NCBI RefSeq assembly: GCF_022539505.1
Contig: NW_025899911.1
Location: forward strand, 186,001-250,000
Source: Lolium rigidum
Taxonomy: Eukaryota > Streptophyta > Magnoliopsida > Poales > Poaceae
Direction: 5' to 3'
DNA length: 64,000 nt
A program made the translations under genes and the position numbers. Shown here one piece after another: positions 35,143-46,740 of this stretch. The stretch's first letter is position 1. The number at the start of each line of letters is the position of its first letter. The notes under the pieces are model-generated. The model ran no database searches and was not told the DNA's origin. It worked only from the letters and a program-made list of their open reading frames with translations.

Positions 35143-36150
35143 TCTTCGCCTTAAACTCAGCCTCGAATTGCTGTTCTTACTTCAGTAATCAAGTATATGT
35201 TGTGTTAGCTGCACACCCAAATGTCGATTTTAATCTTCATTCAAAAAATTTAACCGGCTAATATAAAGTCAGATGTACAAAGGCTTTGGACCTTCACATT
35301 CGTACTGATGAGATATTTTAAGAAGATCATTATTTGATACTTTAGGAATTTTAAGTTTTAAACTTCCGGAACAGGATGAAATAACATGCATGAAACTCTT
35401 TGGACCTGTGAAAGATATAACGACCACGTAAATTAGTTCAGAAGGATGTTTCAGTAAGTTTTGTTTACGGGAAGAGAAGTTCCAGGATTATTTCATTTGG
35501 TTTCTTCATGTTTAAAAGGGTATTACAGTACATTGTTTCATTATGTGCAGGTGCGCTTTAAACTGGTTTCGGTAGAATTTTAAAAACAGCATAAAGTTTT
35601 GATCTACTTTTATCTTGGATCTTCACAATTGAAGCGCATCATGATGTTTTATTGTGATCTTGCGTGCTACAAATTTGTTTCATTGCGTATAATTTTAGTA
35701 TGAACACTCACTAGCGCACTAATAAAGTAATTCATAATTTTGAAATCCTACTCCTCGATCAGCACAAGAGATTTTACACCTTAAAATTACCAAAATCATG
35801 GTGATTTTTCAATGCATGCGGCCAAAGATTCAATCATACTAACTTTTTTTTATGTATGATTGATTCAAATCCACCAAAAAGAATCATACTAATTGGCACT
35901 ATGGGTACAGAGGTATCCCGTGTCGGAGCTGGACCAAAATCCTAGGTGAGGTACACAAACTGAAGTATATTATTATGATAAAAATGAGAAATCCTACACC
36001 TACGGAATGTTTCATTATAAACCAAGCTTACCGTCTCACGTGGCGATCAGTCATGTATCCGGGTCATGTATGTGATCCGTAAGAGGACACATATGTTCGT
36101 ATAGCTATAGGATTTCTGGTAAAACGATCACCTAAAAAAAAATTTGTTAT
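35143..36150 (+). other. UGT 3' flank
   Basis: AT-rich, no gene. The first 80 bp and the stretch 35512-35775 recur at 49110-49195 and 51617-51860, showing the duplication included downstream sequence. An AATAAA at about 35721 is a possible but distant polyadenylation signal. Confidence 0.6.
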
Positions 36151-36153
36151 AAA

Positions 36154-36504
36154 AGGAGGGGCCACTGCCCCCTTGTCCCCAACTAAGACACACCATCGGA
36201 GGTTTAGACGATAATAATATACATCTAAACATGTATATCAAGATAAAACACATCAAACTACATGATAAAAGGCGCAATGAGTTGCCAAGCCACACCCACA
36301 TGGTTGTACATCTTTCCTCGGGAAGGCGTCCAAGGAAAGATGTACAACCATGTGGGTGGTGGGGTTTGGAAATTTGGCTCCCCATTTATCCTGTGATTTG
36401 ATGTGTTTTAGCTTGTGACATCTTTGTCCAAATGTATATTATTGTTGTATATACTTTCGGTGGTGGAGTTTAGTTGGGGAAAGAGGCGATGCCCCCCTCC
36501 CCCT
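36154..36504. repeat. Long foldback (inverted repeat), 14-nt loop
   Basis: The left arm runs inward from GGAGGGGCCACTGCCCCC (36155) to TCTTTCCT (36318). The right arm mirrors it from 36333 to about 36504. The inner 25 bp (36294-36318 against 36333-36357) pair perfectly and the outer parts pair imperfectly with small bulges. This could be a foldback MITE or a proto-microRNA-type hairpin. Confidence 0.8.
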
Positions 36505-36630
36505 AGAAATTGTTCTTGTGGATTAAAATGTAGATATGTAAGTTATCTCTTTCATAAATATCACTTATCTCTAAACTCATAGGATATTCGTATCATTTCC
36601 TTTGCGAACATGGCACTGAGGAGATTTCCG

Positions 36631-36668
<38 letters not shown>

Positions 36669-36780
36669 AGGGAGGGAGGGAGGGACGGAGGGAGGGAGGG
36701 AGGGAGGGAGGGAGGGAGAGAGCGAGGGAGGGAGAGGGAGAGGGAGAGGGAGAGGGAGAGGGAGAGAGAGAGAGAGAGAG
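36631..36780. repeat. Compound GA / GGGA / GGGAGA microsatellite
   Basis: (GA)n from 36637, then (GGGA)n, then (GGGAGA)n and (GA)n to 36780, an uninterrupted purine strand of about 150 bases. Frames across it in all phases are low-complexity artefacts. Confidence 0.95.
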
Positions 36781-36878
36781 ATGGCAACACCGAGAAGCAC
36801 ATATTTAGCTAAAGAGTCTCGTTCAAAGAAAGAAAAAAAAACAAAGTAGGATGGGGAGGAGAGGAAAATCTACTTTAG

Positions 36879-37231
36879 CTCATAGGTGTAGATGCATCCA
36901 CTATTCAAAATCATATTTTAAAATATCTAAAAATTATAGAAAAAATATCAAGGGGTACACCTAGACATTCTATGTCCGCACAGAAAGTTTAACAGGAAAA
37001 TATTACTTTTGGTGGCCAGTGTAAAAAAAACAATTTCGAGCGCTCCAAAATAGCCTTTAACTAGACTTTTTTTAATCATTTTTCCATAGTGCACAGAAAT
37101 GTTTTTTCATGCCAAACTTTTGTGAGCTAACATAGAATGTGAGGATGCACACATATAATTTATTCCAATTTTTAAACATTTTAAATAAACTTAATTTCTT
37201 TTTTTATAATAGATGCATCTAGACCTATGAG
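36879..37231. mobile_element. MITE with CTCATAGGT ends
   Basis: Terminal inverted repeat of about 20 bp: CTCATAGGTGTAGATGCATC on the left, mirrored by GATGCATCTAGACCTATGAG on the right. The 353-bp interior is AT-rich and non-coding. No clear target duplication, so the superfamily is unassigned. Confidence 0.7.
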
Positions 37232-37485
37232 GCAAACCACCATCTCCAAAAAGGTAGAGGGGGCTATGAAGAGTGTTGAAGGTTGAGTGCAAGCTCTGCC
37301 ATCGTTTTCTCTGTCCACGACGCCCACCTAATAGGTACATATACACCTAATAGCAAAATACCACCTCCGATACTACAGTGTACTACCATATGTACAATGG
37401 AGTAGGACGTGTGACCCCTTGCGCTGTGCCCACTTCACGTACTATGGCGGACTAGCTGTTGCTCTTACCTAATTAGGAATTTGTC
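37232..37485. other. Spacer between two MITEs
   Basis: No repeat structure or ORF recognised. Confidence 0.4.
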
Positions 37486-37487
37486 TA

Positions 37488-37644
37488 CTTCCTCCATATC
37501 AATTTATAAGCTTATTATATGTCAGGAGAAAAACTTTAACTATTAATTAGATCAATAAAACATAATATATATGTTACATGTTTAAATTGACAATTAAAGT
37601 TTTATTGAAACACATAATAAACATATAAACTGGTATAGATGGAG
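37488..37644. mobile_element. Stowaway-type MITE
   Basis: 157 bp flanked by TA (37486-37487, 37645-37646). The ends are CTTCCTCCATATCAATTTAT and the inverse of CTCCATCTATACCAGTTTAT. Size, target and CTCC ends fit Tc1/mariner-derived Stowaway elements. Confidence 0.8.
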
Positions 37645-37815
37645 TAATAGGAGATGATTTCCTTTTCCCCGGAGATGGAAATTTTTTATTCACCATGTTT
37701 TATTAGTTTGTAAATTCTTATTTTGGTGCACTAGTAGAAAACATGATTTTGGTTTTTTTGCTCCAAAGAGCATTAGCACCGGTTGTGGTACTAACCCAGA
37801 CTAAAGGGGGGCATT

Positions 37816-38046
37816 AGCACGGTTCGTCCGGCTAGGACGTCGCAAGGGACCAACAGAGTATTAGCACCGATTTGTGCGAGATCTTTAGCACCGGTTCGTG
37901 ACACGAACCGATGCTAAAGGTTTGTCACCAGACACGTAGCAGCCGCGAAACCTTTAGTTAAAGTAAAACATTAGCACCGGTTCGTGACATGAATCGGTGT
38001 TAAAGGAAAACATTAGCACCGGTTCGTGTCACGAACCAGTGCTAAA
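37816..38046. repeat. 5' subterminal repeats of CACTA 1
   Basis: Several copies of TTAGCACCGGTTCGTG paired with inverse CACGAACCGGTGCTAAAG, forming three small hairpins around 37890-38046. In CACTA elements such arrays bind the transposase. The matching 3' set is at 47320-47470. Confidence 0.85.
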
Positions 38047-38376
38047 GCCCCCTTTGCCCTATATGTTCATCTCATCCCCACCCAGCCCTCACTCCATTTT
38101 TTCTTGGTAGAAGGTGTGAGGGTTGTGTGCTTGCTTGCTTTTCTTTGCCATGCACATAAGGTGCTCGACGAAATGTCTGAGAGAATGATGCCGCTTGGTT
38201 TCGCACAAAACAAAAATGATATGAGGTGCCGGAGCGACACTTAAGTTTTCTCCTCTTTCTTTCCTCCTCGATCAAGGTTAAGCAACTTTACCCTTTGTAC
38301 AGTGGTAATTTCCACTATTTATATATATTATGATGTTTTGTAATGGTTATTTGATAAACTTAATTATATGATGTAG

Positions 38377-38872
38377 ATGAACCAGCGCCAATGGATGTAC
38401 GTTGACAGACGCCTACCCGAGTTCACTGCGGGCCTGAAAGATTTTCTCCGTGTGGCTGAGGAAAACCCACAGGTGGATGGTTTTGTGTTGTCCTTGTGTT
38501 GATTGCCGGAACTTAAGGCAATACCATAAATGGAAAGTCCTTCACTCCCACCTGCTTTGGAAAGGTTTCATGCCCAGCTATAATTGTTGGACCAAGCATG
38601 ATGAAAGAGAGGTTATGATGGAAGACAATGAAGAAGAAGAAGAAGATGATGATATGTACCCTAACTACGGTGATACTGCAACGGGGCATGATGAAGATGA
38701 AGAGGCAAGGGGAGCTGAAAATGAAGAGGCATCAGATGAGCCCTTTGATGATGACCTTCGTCGGGCCATCGCTGATGCACACAGAGAAGCAGAAACTGAA
38801 AACGAGAAGCGGAAGTTAAAGGGCATGTTAGAGGATCACAAAAAAAGTTGTACCCTGAGGATGCCGAGATGA
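38377..38872 (+). pseudogene. Transposase-associated domain of CACTA 1 (broken)
   Basis: ATG at 38377 opens R-Q-W-M-Y-V-D-R-R-L-P-E-F, the start of TNP2-type CACTA transposases. Near 38470 the frame slips, and the next frame continues with C-P-C-V-D-C-R-N and W-K-G-F-M-P-S-Y-N-C-W, completing the transposase-associated zinc motif. An acidic linker follows to 38872. The catalytic tnp2 domain that should come next is absent. Confidence 0.75.
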
Positions 38873-38874
38873 AT

Positions 38875-39917
38875 ATCGTACAACGAAGAGTGAAGAAGTG
38901 GGCTCTTAAGAAGATGGCAACACAGTTCAACAGCTACAAGAAGAAATTGGACAACCAATAGGAAAAAAAGACTCCGGATTCAATGGACCCTATGATAAGA
39001 TAAAAGACCACTGGGAGGAATTTGTGAAGTACAAGACATCGGAGAGGGCAAAGAAAAGGTCAGCCACCAATAAGAAAAATGCCGCACATAAGATATACTA
39101 CCATATCTTGGGGCAAGGAGGCTACAAGGCTGGCAGGCCTAAGTGGAAGAAATGGGAGGATGAACTAATTGGTAATGGGATCCAACCAGAGGTATTGAAA
39201 TGGAACCAACGGTCAAGGGATTGGTTTTACGTGCATGGGAGCACGTTGAACTCACAAGGGAAATGTATATATAAACCAAGACATCAGGCAAACCCACTTC
39301 CCACGAAGCCTGTAGAAATGAGTCGTAACCGATCACCGAAACACCGACAAGAGCCCCTCCCAAGAGTACCTACGGTTCCTCCCAAGAGAGCTTACGACTA
39401 TACAGAAGAGGAAAATGACAAGATCGCAAAGGAACATTACATGAAATCCAATTTTGGCAAGAAAAAGCCCCAGCCTGAGCCCGACCCGCCTATATCTAAG
39501 GAAAAAAAGTTAAAAATGCTGAAATACCTTCATCAACCTGAGCCAAGTATTTCATCGAACTATGACCGCTCTATTCGCAAGTCAAATGTGGTAGCAAAGG
39601 AGCGATGGGAAAAATGTAAGGTAGAAGTGAAACCAGTTCCCCAGCTTGGAAATCAGAAAAACTCGTGCCCCCCGCTCCAAGTGTATCCCGATGTCATAGA
39701 GTGCCTTGATCCGACGCTGGTAGCACTTTACAAAGATGAGGCAGATGCGTTCGGTATGAGTATTCCTGAGTACTTAAGCCGCGTCGAAATCCCCACGGGT
39801 GATGTCCAGTTAGCATACAAGTTCCGGTACGGGCAATCTCTTGTCAGACCTGAGGAGTTGCTTTATCTATCAACACAACTGCGAAGACTGCATAAGTGGT
39901 ACGTGGATGCATGTTAG
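38875..39917 (+). pseudogene. Second TNP-like protein of CACTA 1
   Basis: After a stop-bearing stretch (38875-39000), a 297-codon frame (39024-39917) begins W-E-E-F-V-K-Y-K-T-S-E-like sequence and G-Q-G-G-Y, typical of the plant En/Spm second ORF. It then has a basic Lys/Pro-rich middle and a C-terminal S-I-P-E-Y-L with L-H-K-W-Y-V-D-A-C. The same C-terminal module is on the minus strand in CACTA 2 (63998-63627). It probably binds the subterminal repeats or is a partner of the protease that follows. Confidence 0.65.
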
Positions 39918-40780
39918 AATGGCCAGAACTGGATCATGATGGCAATCAAAGATGAGCACTACGGACGTGGAGATGACGTGATAAACATCGAATTTTCTAA
40001 ATTATTTCAGTTATTCAATCAAGATGCCCTCGACAAATCTCTGGTGAGTGCCTATTGTATGTAAGTATTATTTATGTAATTAAGTCTCTACCGTGACTCG
40101 TTCATTGCATGCATATAACTATACTCATTATATTATGCAGAATGAAGATCCGCGAATGCTGATTTGGGAAAATCTATGACATTGGGTTCGTTGACCCATA
40201 TATCGTGCATGAGTATGCTCTCACACTCCATCCCAAGGACACGGAGGATAACTTGGTACATGCCTTAAGGAAACACGGGAAATACTATTTCCTTACAACT
40301 TCGCGTGAGTGTTACTATTTTGAACACATTAAATATTTTTCGATTACTCCATGTGTTAAGTGTAATTGATGAGTTATGCATATGTGCGCAGATTTCACTA
40401 TATCCTGATAGTCATTGAACCCGACGCCGGAGTAGCAGAAGTCATGGACTCAAAAATTAAACCTCTTGAGGCGTAGGGGGACATGGCTGATATGCTCCAG
40501 AGGGCTTGGAAACGGTTCACTAACAAGGCTCCGGGTGCGTGGAAAAAAGATCTTGAAATTAGACCTGTACCAGTAAGTACTACTAGCTAGGCCGCGCATC
40601 TCTTTGATTCTAGTTTCAATACCATTATACCATTCTTGATTATTATTTTGATTGAACTTTGTTCTCGTAAAGTGCTTGAGGCAAGAGGACGGGAATAATT
40701 TATGCGGATTCTACGTTTGCGAGTGTTCATTCGCCAGACGACCCACACGGTGGAGAATTTTTTTGACCAACTTGAAGTAC
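39918..40780 (+). pseudogene. Ulp1-like (C48) cysteine peptidase exons, CACTA 1
   Basis: Pieces in order: Q-L-F-N-Q-D-A-L-D-K-S-L (about 40015), I-G-F-V-D-P (40181-40198), Y-I-L-I-V-I-E-P-D-A-G (about 40400, the His/Asp region), then N-L-C-G-F-Y-V-C-E (40694-40720) with the catalytic Cys. Stops and intron-like gaps separate them. SUMO-protease-like domains are frequent passengers or components of plant CACTA and MULE elements. Confidence 0.7.
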
Positions 40781-40822
40781 GTAAACAACATTCATAATTT
40801 TATTATATCACCTTGTGCTTCA

Positions 40823-40825
<3 letters not shown>

Positions 40826-40882
<57 letters not shown>
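40826..40882. repeat. TA microsatellite
   Basis: Nearly pure (TA)n of about 57 bases. A second, shorter run at 41260-41280 lies on the other side of the MITE, so the MITE inserted into the TA tract. Confidence 0.92.
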
Positions 40883-40884
<2 letters not shown>

Positions 40885-41259
40885 ACATATTCATACTACA
40901 CCTGGGTGTAGTTACACCCACGCGTGTTTCTCATAATTTAGAGAGTATCTATCATACCTAAGAGTATGTACATGTAGTATGAAGTATATAAAACTAGTTT
41001 GGTAGTATATATATAATACTTTGTAGGCAGTATGCACATTTTTTTACGTAGACTCCTTTTTTACGTACACATATGCATGTATTTCGTATATATAGTGCAA
41101 ACTACATGCTCACTTATATTTTTTTCACCAAACTTGGTTTGTAATATCTTAGATATAGTGTAGGAACATACTCAAACTGATAAAGTATCGTATATACTTC
41201 CGTATGGTAGTATATTAGATATGGGTGTAACTACACCCAGGGGTAGGAAGTATTTATCC
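40883..41259. mobile_element. MITE inserted in the TA tract
   Basis: 377 bp with imperfect 38-bp terminal inverted repeats that begin GGACATATTC / GGATAAATAC and converge on the palindrome TGGGTGTAGTTACACCCA. Flanked by TA on both sides. The interior is AT-rich with repeated AGTATGTA-like words. Confidence 0.8.
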
Positions 41260-41412
41260 TATATATATATATATATATATAGGGTTGCACTATTTTGAAA
41301 CCGGTGCTCAAAATAATATTTTGAGCACCACATGCCCTATAAGGGGCCGATCTAAGAAAAAACACGGAAAAGAGCCCAACGCAGCCCACCCCATGCCCAC
41401 ACCTCCTTATCC

Positions 41413-41970
41413 TTGAGGTCGTCCCCCACCTCACAACCACCCATACGACCAGCGCCGCCGGGTCCCTTCCAGCGGCCTGCTCCGGCCGCAGGACCTCCTC
41501 CACCTCCGCCGCTGGCCTGCTCCGGCCGCCGGCCCTCCCAAACCCCCGCGCCCCTGCCGCTTGCCTGCCCCGAGGAAGGCCACTTTTCCGCGCCGCCCGG
41601 AGCCTTGCCTCCCCAACGTCTAGCTGTTTCCCGCGCCGCCGTACAGGCCTCCACAGTCGTGATGCCGCCGGCTTGCCGCGCACTGCCGCGTCCTACCTTA
41701 CCGCCTCCGCCCCTCGACCGGCAAAGCCAGCGAGTCTGTGCTCTCCCGCGACCGGCGGCTCCCGTCTTCCCCGCGGCCGGCGCGCTCCTGGTCTCCTGTG
41801 CTGGCGATCCAGGGGAGCTCCGTCGCCTGCCCGAACCCATTGCCCCTGCTCCTGGCGCCAATCCCTGCGTCCAGCTCCGGCAACACGATCTCTATTTTTC
41901 CCTTCGATTTAGGCAACTGGTCAAGTCGCAGAAGTGCAAGTCGTCGAGTCGCGGCAGTTCATGTCGCTAG
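41413..41970 (+). other. GC-rich Pro/Ala block, possible captured gene piece
   Basis: A 185-codon frame rich in Pro, Ala and Arg with no recognisable domain; open frames also exist on the other strand, as expected for GC-rich sequence. The composition contrasts sharply with the AT-rich surroundings. The block at 42670-42980 is similar in kind. Confidence 0.3.
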
Positions 41971-43225
41971 AGAGAGAAAGACATGAGACAATCGAAGATA
42001 AAGAATTGTGTTGTCAAAACGAATAGGAGGATCGTGTCCAGCGTCAAGTCTGGGCGCCGGCGGTCATGACCGGAAGCTCGGTTTTCCCCCGCAGAGTCTC
42101 CTCAATTTTTTGGGTTCGGCAATACATACTGTATTCATTAAGAAAAGATGTGCAGGTGTTAGGAAGTATACAAGTCCAGACGCAAATATGAGCAGTTCAC
42201 CTGAGGGAAATATACTTGCACATTAGCGAGGCTATGCAACCCTTCAGATTGCAGAAAAAACACCAGGAAAATTTCATGTGTTGCCATCGGTCAGTGTACT
42301 TATGAACCAGAGAATGCCCGTGCTTTCCTTTCAGATGCGCAAGAAAACAAAAAATTATGAGGGAGAGTGCAGACAGATAATTGTTCGGAAAGTACATGAG
42401 TATGAATTTTGACAGTTCAATCTTTCTGTATTGGTAGCACAGTTCTTGATCCTACGAAGTATAGTTGTTTATCATACGAAGCACAGTTTAGTGTGTTCAC
42501 ATGACAAGTTTAGTCCTATTTCTTCAGTAGTTCAGAATCCGCTGATGGCTGCTCTCTCTGTTTCTCTCTCAATCGGCAACAGGAGCGTCCTTGCTTTTAT
42601 TTTAAAAAACACAGCAGCGCAGTTACTTTTTGTGGGGGCAATGCAGCTGATACTTCTTTTTGCCAGATTAAATCCAGGCACCGCCGTGCCCCTCTGCCCC
42701 CTCCTCGCTGCGAGTCGCGCGGCGCCGCCCCTGCACCACCCGCCTCGTTGCGGGCCGCGCGGCGCCGTCCCAGGCCCAGGCGCCATCGCGCCCCTCTGCC
42801 CCCGCCTCATGCGAGCCGCGTGCCGCCGCTGGGCACCATTTTCCCGGCCGTCGTCCCTCACCGGATCCCGCCGCCCCACCCCCAGCAACTGTCGCCCCTC
42901 CCGTCGCCCATCCCCCAGAAACCGTCGCCCCTCCCACTGCTCCCCACCGCAGCCGACGCGCGCGGTCACCTGTCGCTACAATCACTGAATGCGTTGTTTC
43001 TTTTCCTTCGTTAACATACATCTTGTACTGTTGTAAACTAAGCATTTGTACTTCAGATCGTTTCATTATGCATAGAACGGTGCACTGTTTATATGGTAAC
43101 TGCAAATTTTGTATCGGACATCAATATTTGGGCATTAGATCTATCAATATTAGGCCGTACATACAACTGCCCAGAAAGAAAAGAAAGAAGATAAATTATG
43201 TGGGAAGTTTAATTGATAAATATTG

Positions 43226-45860
43226 AGAAGTACACAAATTCGTTATGAGAAGACACATATTTTCTCTGAGAAATACACACACAAAATTTGAGAAAGTACA
43301 CAGATTTTGTCCGAAAAGTACACAAAATTCGTTCCGAGAAATGCACAAAAATTGGCATGAGAAAGTAAATAAAGACATTCTGAGAAGTGTACATATTTGA
43401 TCCGAGATTCATTGCGGGACGTACAATCGTGTGTCACAAATGCATTCTGAGAAGAACACACATTCGTTCCAAGAAGTTTAATTTTTCGTCGCAAAAAAGT
43501 ATGATTATTCATCGTGGGGGGCTGAGTTTGAATTGATGTATTTCAAAAACTTGAAACAATGTACTGACGGCTTAAAACACATAAACTTCCAGAGAATAAA
43601 ACCTAGCACCGGTGCTGCTGCATTTTTTATGTTGTTTGTTTGTATGGTGCTGCTGTCGAGCAGGAAAAAGGTGTGGAGGTGTGGAGCTGCTACTATGGCA
43701 TTTCACTTCTTTTCTATTCGAATGAAGCTTTAGATGTTGCTGGCCAGATTTTACTCACACTATGGTTAAACGCAAAACACATACATATGATAAATGGGAT
43801 TAAAAAAAATAACCACATACGGTGGAGAGAAAGTTCACTACTATAGCAAACTGGCCCGCTCATAATTTACTTTACTTTATTATAAATGAATATGAAAATG
43901 CAAACAATAAAAATGGTTCATCTTCTGTGTATTATTCAGTTATAGTCGTATGGAAATTATACGAACAAATGATTGAATAACTCATTAAGCAGTACACGTG
44001 GAATATAGAAAAAGTAATGGGCCACTACCCTGTAGACAAAGCGGTCTAAGAGAATTATTTGCGATTTTTGTGCGCCAAGCAGTGATTTCGAGAAGTAAAA
44101 GTCATGCCTACATGATAAAAATAAATGTGAAGTTCAGCTAAATTCAACGAAGTTCAGGTCTATCATTCTGTTAAGTACAACCCGTTGTCCGGAGAAGTTC
44201 AAGTCGGTCCTCAGAATATTAAACTAGTTCTCATTCCATATAAGCCTTCTTGGTAATTAAAATGTCTGCTGGGAAGTATAAGCAATAGCACCGGGAAGTA
44301 CAAGACACCAGGTTTAGAAAGTACAAGGCTTATCTTCCATGAAGTTCAGAGTACACGTAATGTGGTAAAAAAATAATAAAAATCATCTAATTATTTACCC
44401 CACGGGAAGTACAAGCGGTGATTTCCAGAAGTACAAGCGGTGACTATGGGATGTGCAAAGGGTCGGTTTTGGAAGTGCAAAAGAAAATTATAGTTGTTTT
44501 ACTAAACACTTTATGAATCGCGTCAAGAAGTACAACCGCATTGCCCGAAAAGTACAAGCTCATGTCGAGAGAAGTTCATTGGTCTGTTTTGAAGGGGAGC
44601 AATCGATTGTGCTACAAATGTGTATTGCGGGAAGTACATGAAAATATAACAAGTACAATGTATAATTCTAGGAATTATATGTATCAAGAATAATAAAAAT
44701 CATCCAATATATTACTTCACGGGAAGTACAAGAAGTGGGTCCGAGGAGTACAAGTTGTGACTATGGGAAGTACAGATCTTCATTTATTGGAAGCTCTAAA
44801 AGATTATCACGAAGTACACACGTCAACATTGGGAAGTACAACTGATTAATTTTTGGAAGTACATGGTTCATCTTGTAGTGCACTAAAAATAACAAAAAAA
44901 AACGTCCGAATTAATCTCATGGGAAGTACAAGATGTGATTCCCAAAAGTACACGCGGTAGCTACGAGAAGTACAAATGGTCGGTTTGAGAAGAGTAAAAG
45001 AAAGTTGTAGATTTTTTCCTGAACACTTTCGTGAAACCTTGCCATGAAGTACAACCGCGTTTCCCGAGAAGTACAACCTCATGTCGAGAGAAGTTTAATG
45101 CTTTGTATTAGCGGGATGAAAATCTATTGAGAAAATAAAATGTAGAAAAAAATCTCGTCATCGGTGAGGAAGTTCAAATAGTTGATGCTGAGAAGTACAA
45201 CCATTCAACACGAACAGTACACCCACTTAATACAGGAAGTACAAAAGAAAACCGCACAAAATCCAAATGTACAAAAAACAAAAATATTCCCATCACCCAC
45301 GAGGAAGTTCATATACTTGACAACGAGAAGTACAACCATTCGACACACACAATACACCCACTTAATATAGGAAGTACAAGAACCCCGAGAAAATTCCAAA
45401 TTTCGAAAAAACAAAATAATCCCGTCATCCGAGAAGAAGTAAAAGCAGTGATTCCAAGAAGTACACACGGAGACTATAGGAAGTACATGCGGTAATTACA
45501 AGAACTAGAAGTGTTCAAAGAAAATACTCCCACATAAGTTCACATAGCAACGTTCTGAAGTTTAAATACTAAGATTCGGGAAGTGCAGAATATCTTAAAT
45601 AGAATATAGGGACAATCTAAAATTATTATTTCGAAGCACACATGATAGTTTTTGTAAAACACACTAGTATTAAAAAACATTTTCGGGAAGTACAACCACG
45701 AAGGCCAAGAAGTACAAGGACATGTGGCGGGAAGTTCAGATGCACGTGGTTGTGCTAAGCATTTTGTGTGGCCATGGACCTCAAACGGACACCGTATGAG
45801 AAACTTATAGTCATTTTACTGAACACTTTTGTGAAACAGCACCGAGAAGTACAACTGTAT
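43226..45860 (+). repeat. Dispersed GAAGTACA motif array
   Basis: About two dozen exact GAAGTACA words, all on the plus strand, mostly as GGGAAGTACAAG or GAGAAGTACAAC, 20-150 bases apart. Many one-base variants (GAAGTTCA, GAAGTGCA) lie between. The intervening sequence is not a simple tandem repeat. A large excess over chance. Confidence 0.9.
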
Positions 45861-46149
45861 TTCCCTAGAAGTGCAAGTTCGTGTCGAGGGAAGTTCAATG
45901 CTCTGTTTTTACGGGGCGGAAATCTATTGTTCAAATCTCATCGATTTGATCACCAACCACTTCAATCATTGTCACCAAAAGATTTATATGGTAGAGTATA
46001 TGTTTACTTTCATTACCTACAACATTTTACAATAAATAAATGGATCTAATCCATCAAATTCAAATCGTTATCCCACAAAATATACCGGTAACATGATTTC
46101 AAAACTTCTTAAATTACTTTTACACCGTTCGGATTTGGATAAAATGATA

Positions 46150-46740
46150 GGTATGAAAAAGATGCGCCATTTTGACACCTTTCCAACCGTATATCATTTG
46201 CATTGTTTAAATATACCGGATGAAAATCGTGTGGATAATCATTCCGTGCCCGTCACATAAAACGGGCGGACAGTAATTCGAGTTTTTCTCTTAAACTGTA
46301 AGGAATTAGAGAAATCAATTGGAATAATAAAGTTGTGCCTAGTTCATAGCTTTCCAACGCCATATGATTTGCATCATTCCGATAAACGGTCGAAACAACA
46401 CATCCAAATTACTGTCCGCTCGTTTTTAAGTACGTCCGAATTTCGGTATTTTCAAAATTGTTCAAAAACTGTGAGGATTTTGAAAAAACGTAAAACATGA
46501 AAAAGTTGCGCAATTTCATTATCTATCCAACGGTATATCATTTGTACATTTTCGATAAGCGATTCGAAAATCAAACTAAATGTTCGTTTTCTGGCCATAT
46601 AGAAGAGTTTTCGTATTTTCAAAATTAAATTTAAACCATGCATAATCTGCGAAAGTTGTGAACATGAAAAAGTTGCGGTTTTTTATTGTCTATCCAACGG
46701 TATATCACTTGCACAGTTCCGACCAACGGTTGAGAAAGTC
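46150..46740 (+). repeat. Four diverged ~170-bp tandem repeats
   Basis: The core TTCCAACGGTATATCATTTG (variants) recurs near 46180, 46351, 46526 and 46691. Each is preceded by GAAAAAGTTGCGC-like sequence and followed by a TTCCGATAAACGGT-like word. No ORF. Confidence 0.8.

Noticed and set aside
36561..36849. Arg/Glu- or Ser/Leu/Pro-rich frames
   Set aside because: Translations of the GA microsatellite.
41413..41970. Proline-rich protein gene
   Set aside because: No domain, open frames on both strands, and no start or splice context; more likely captured or compositional.
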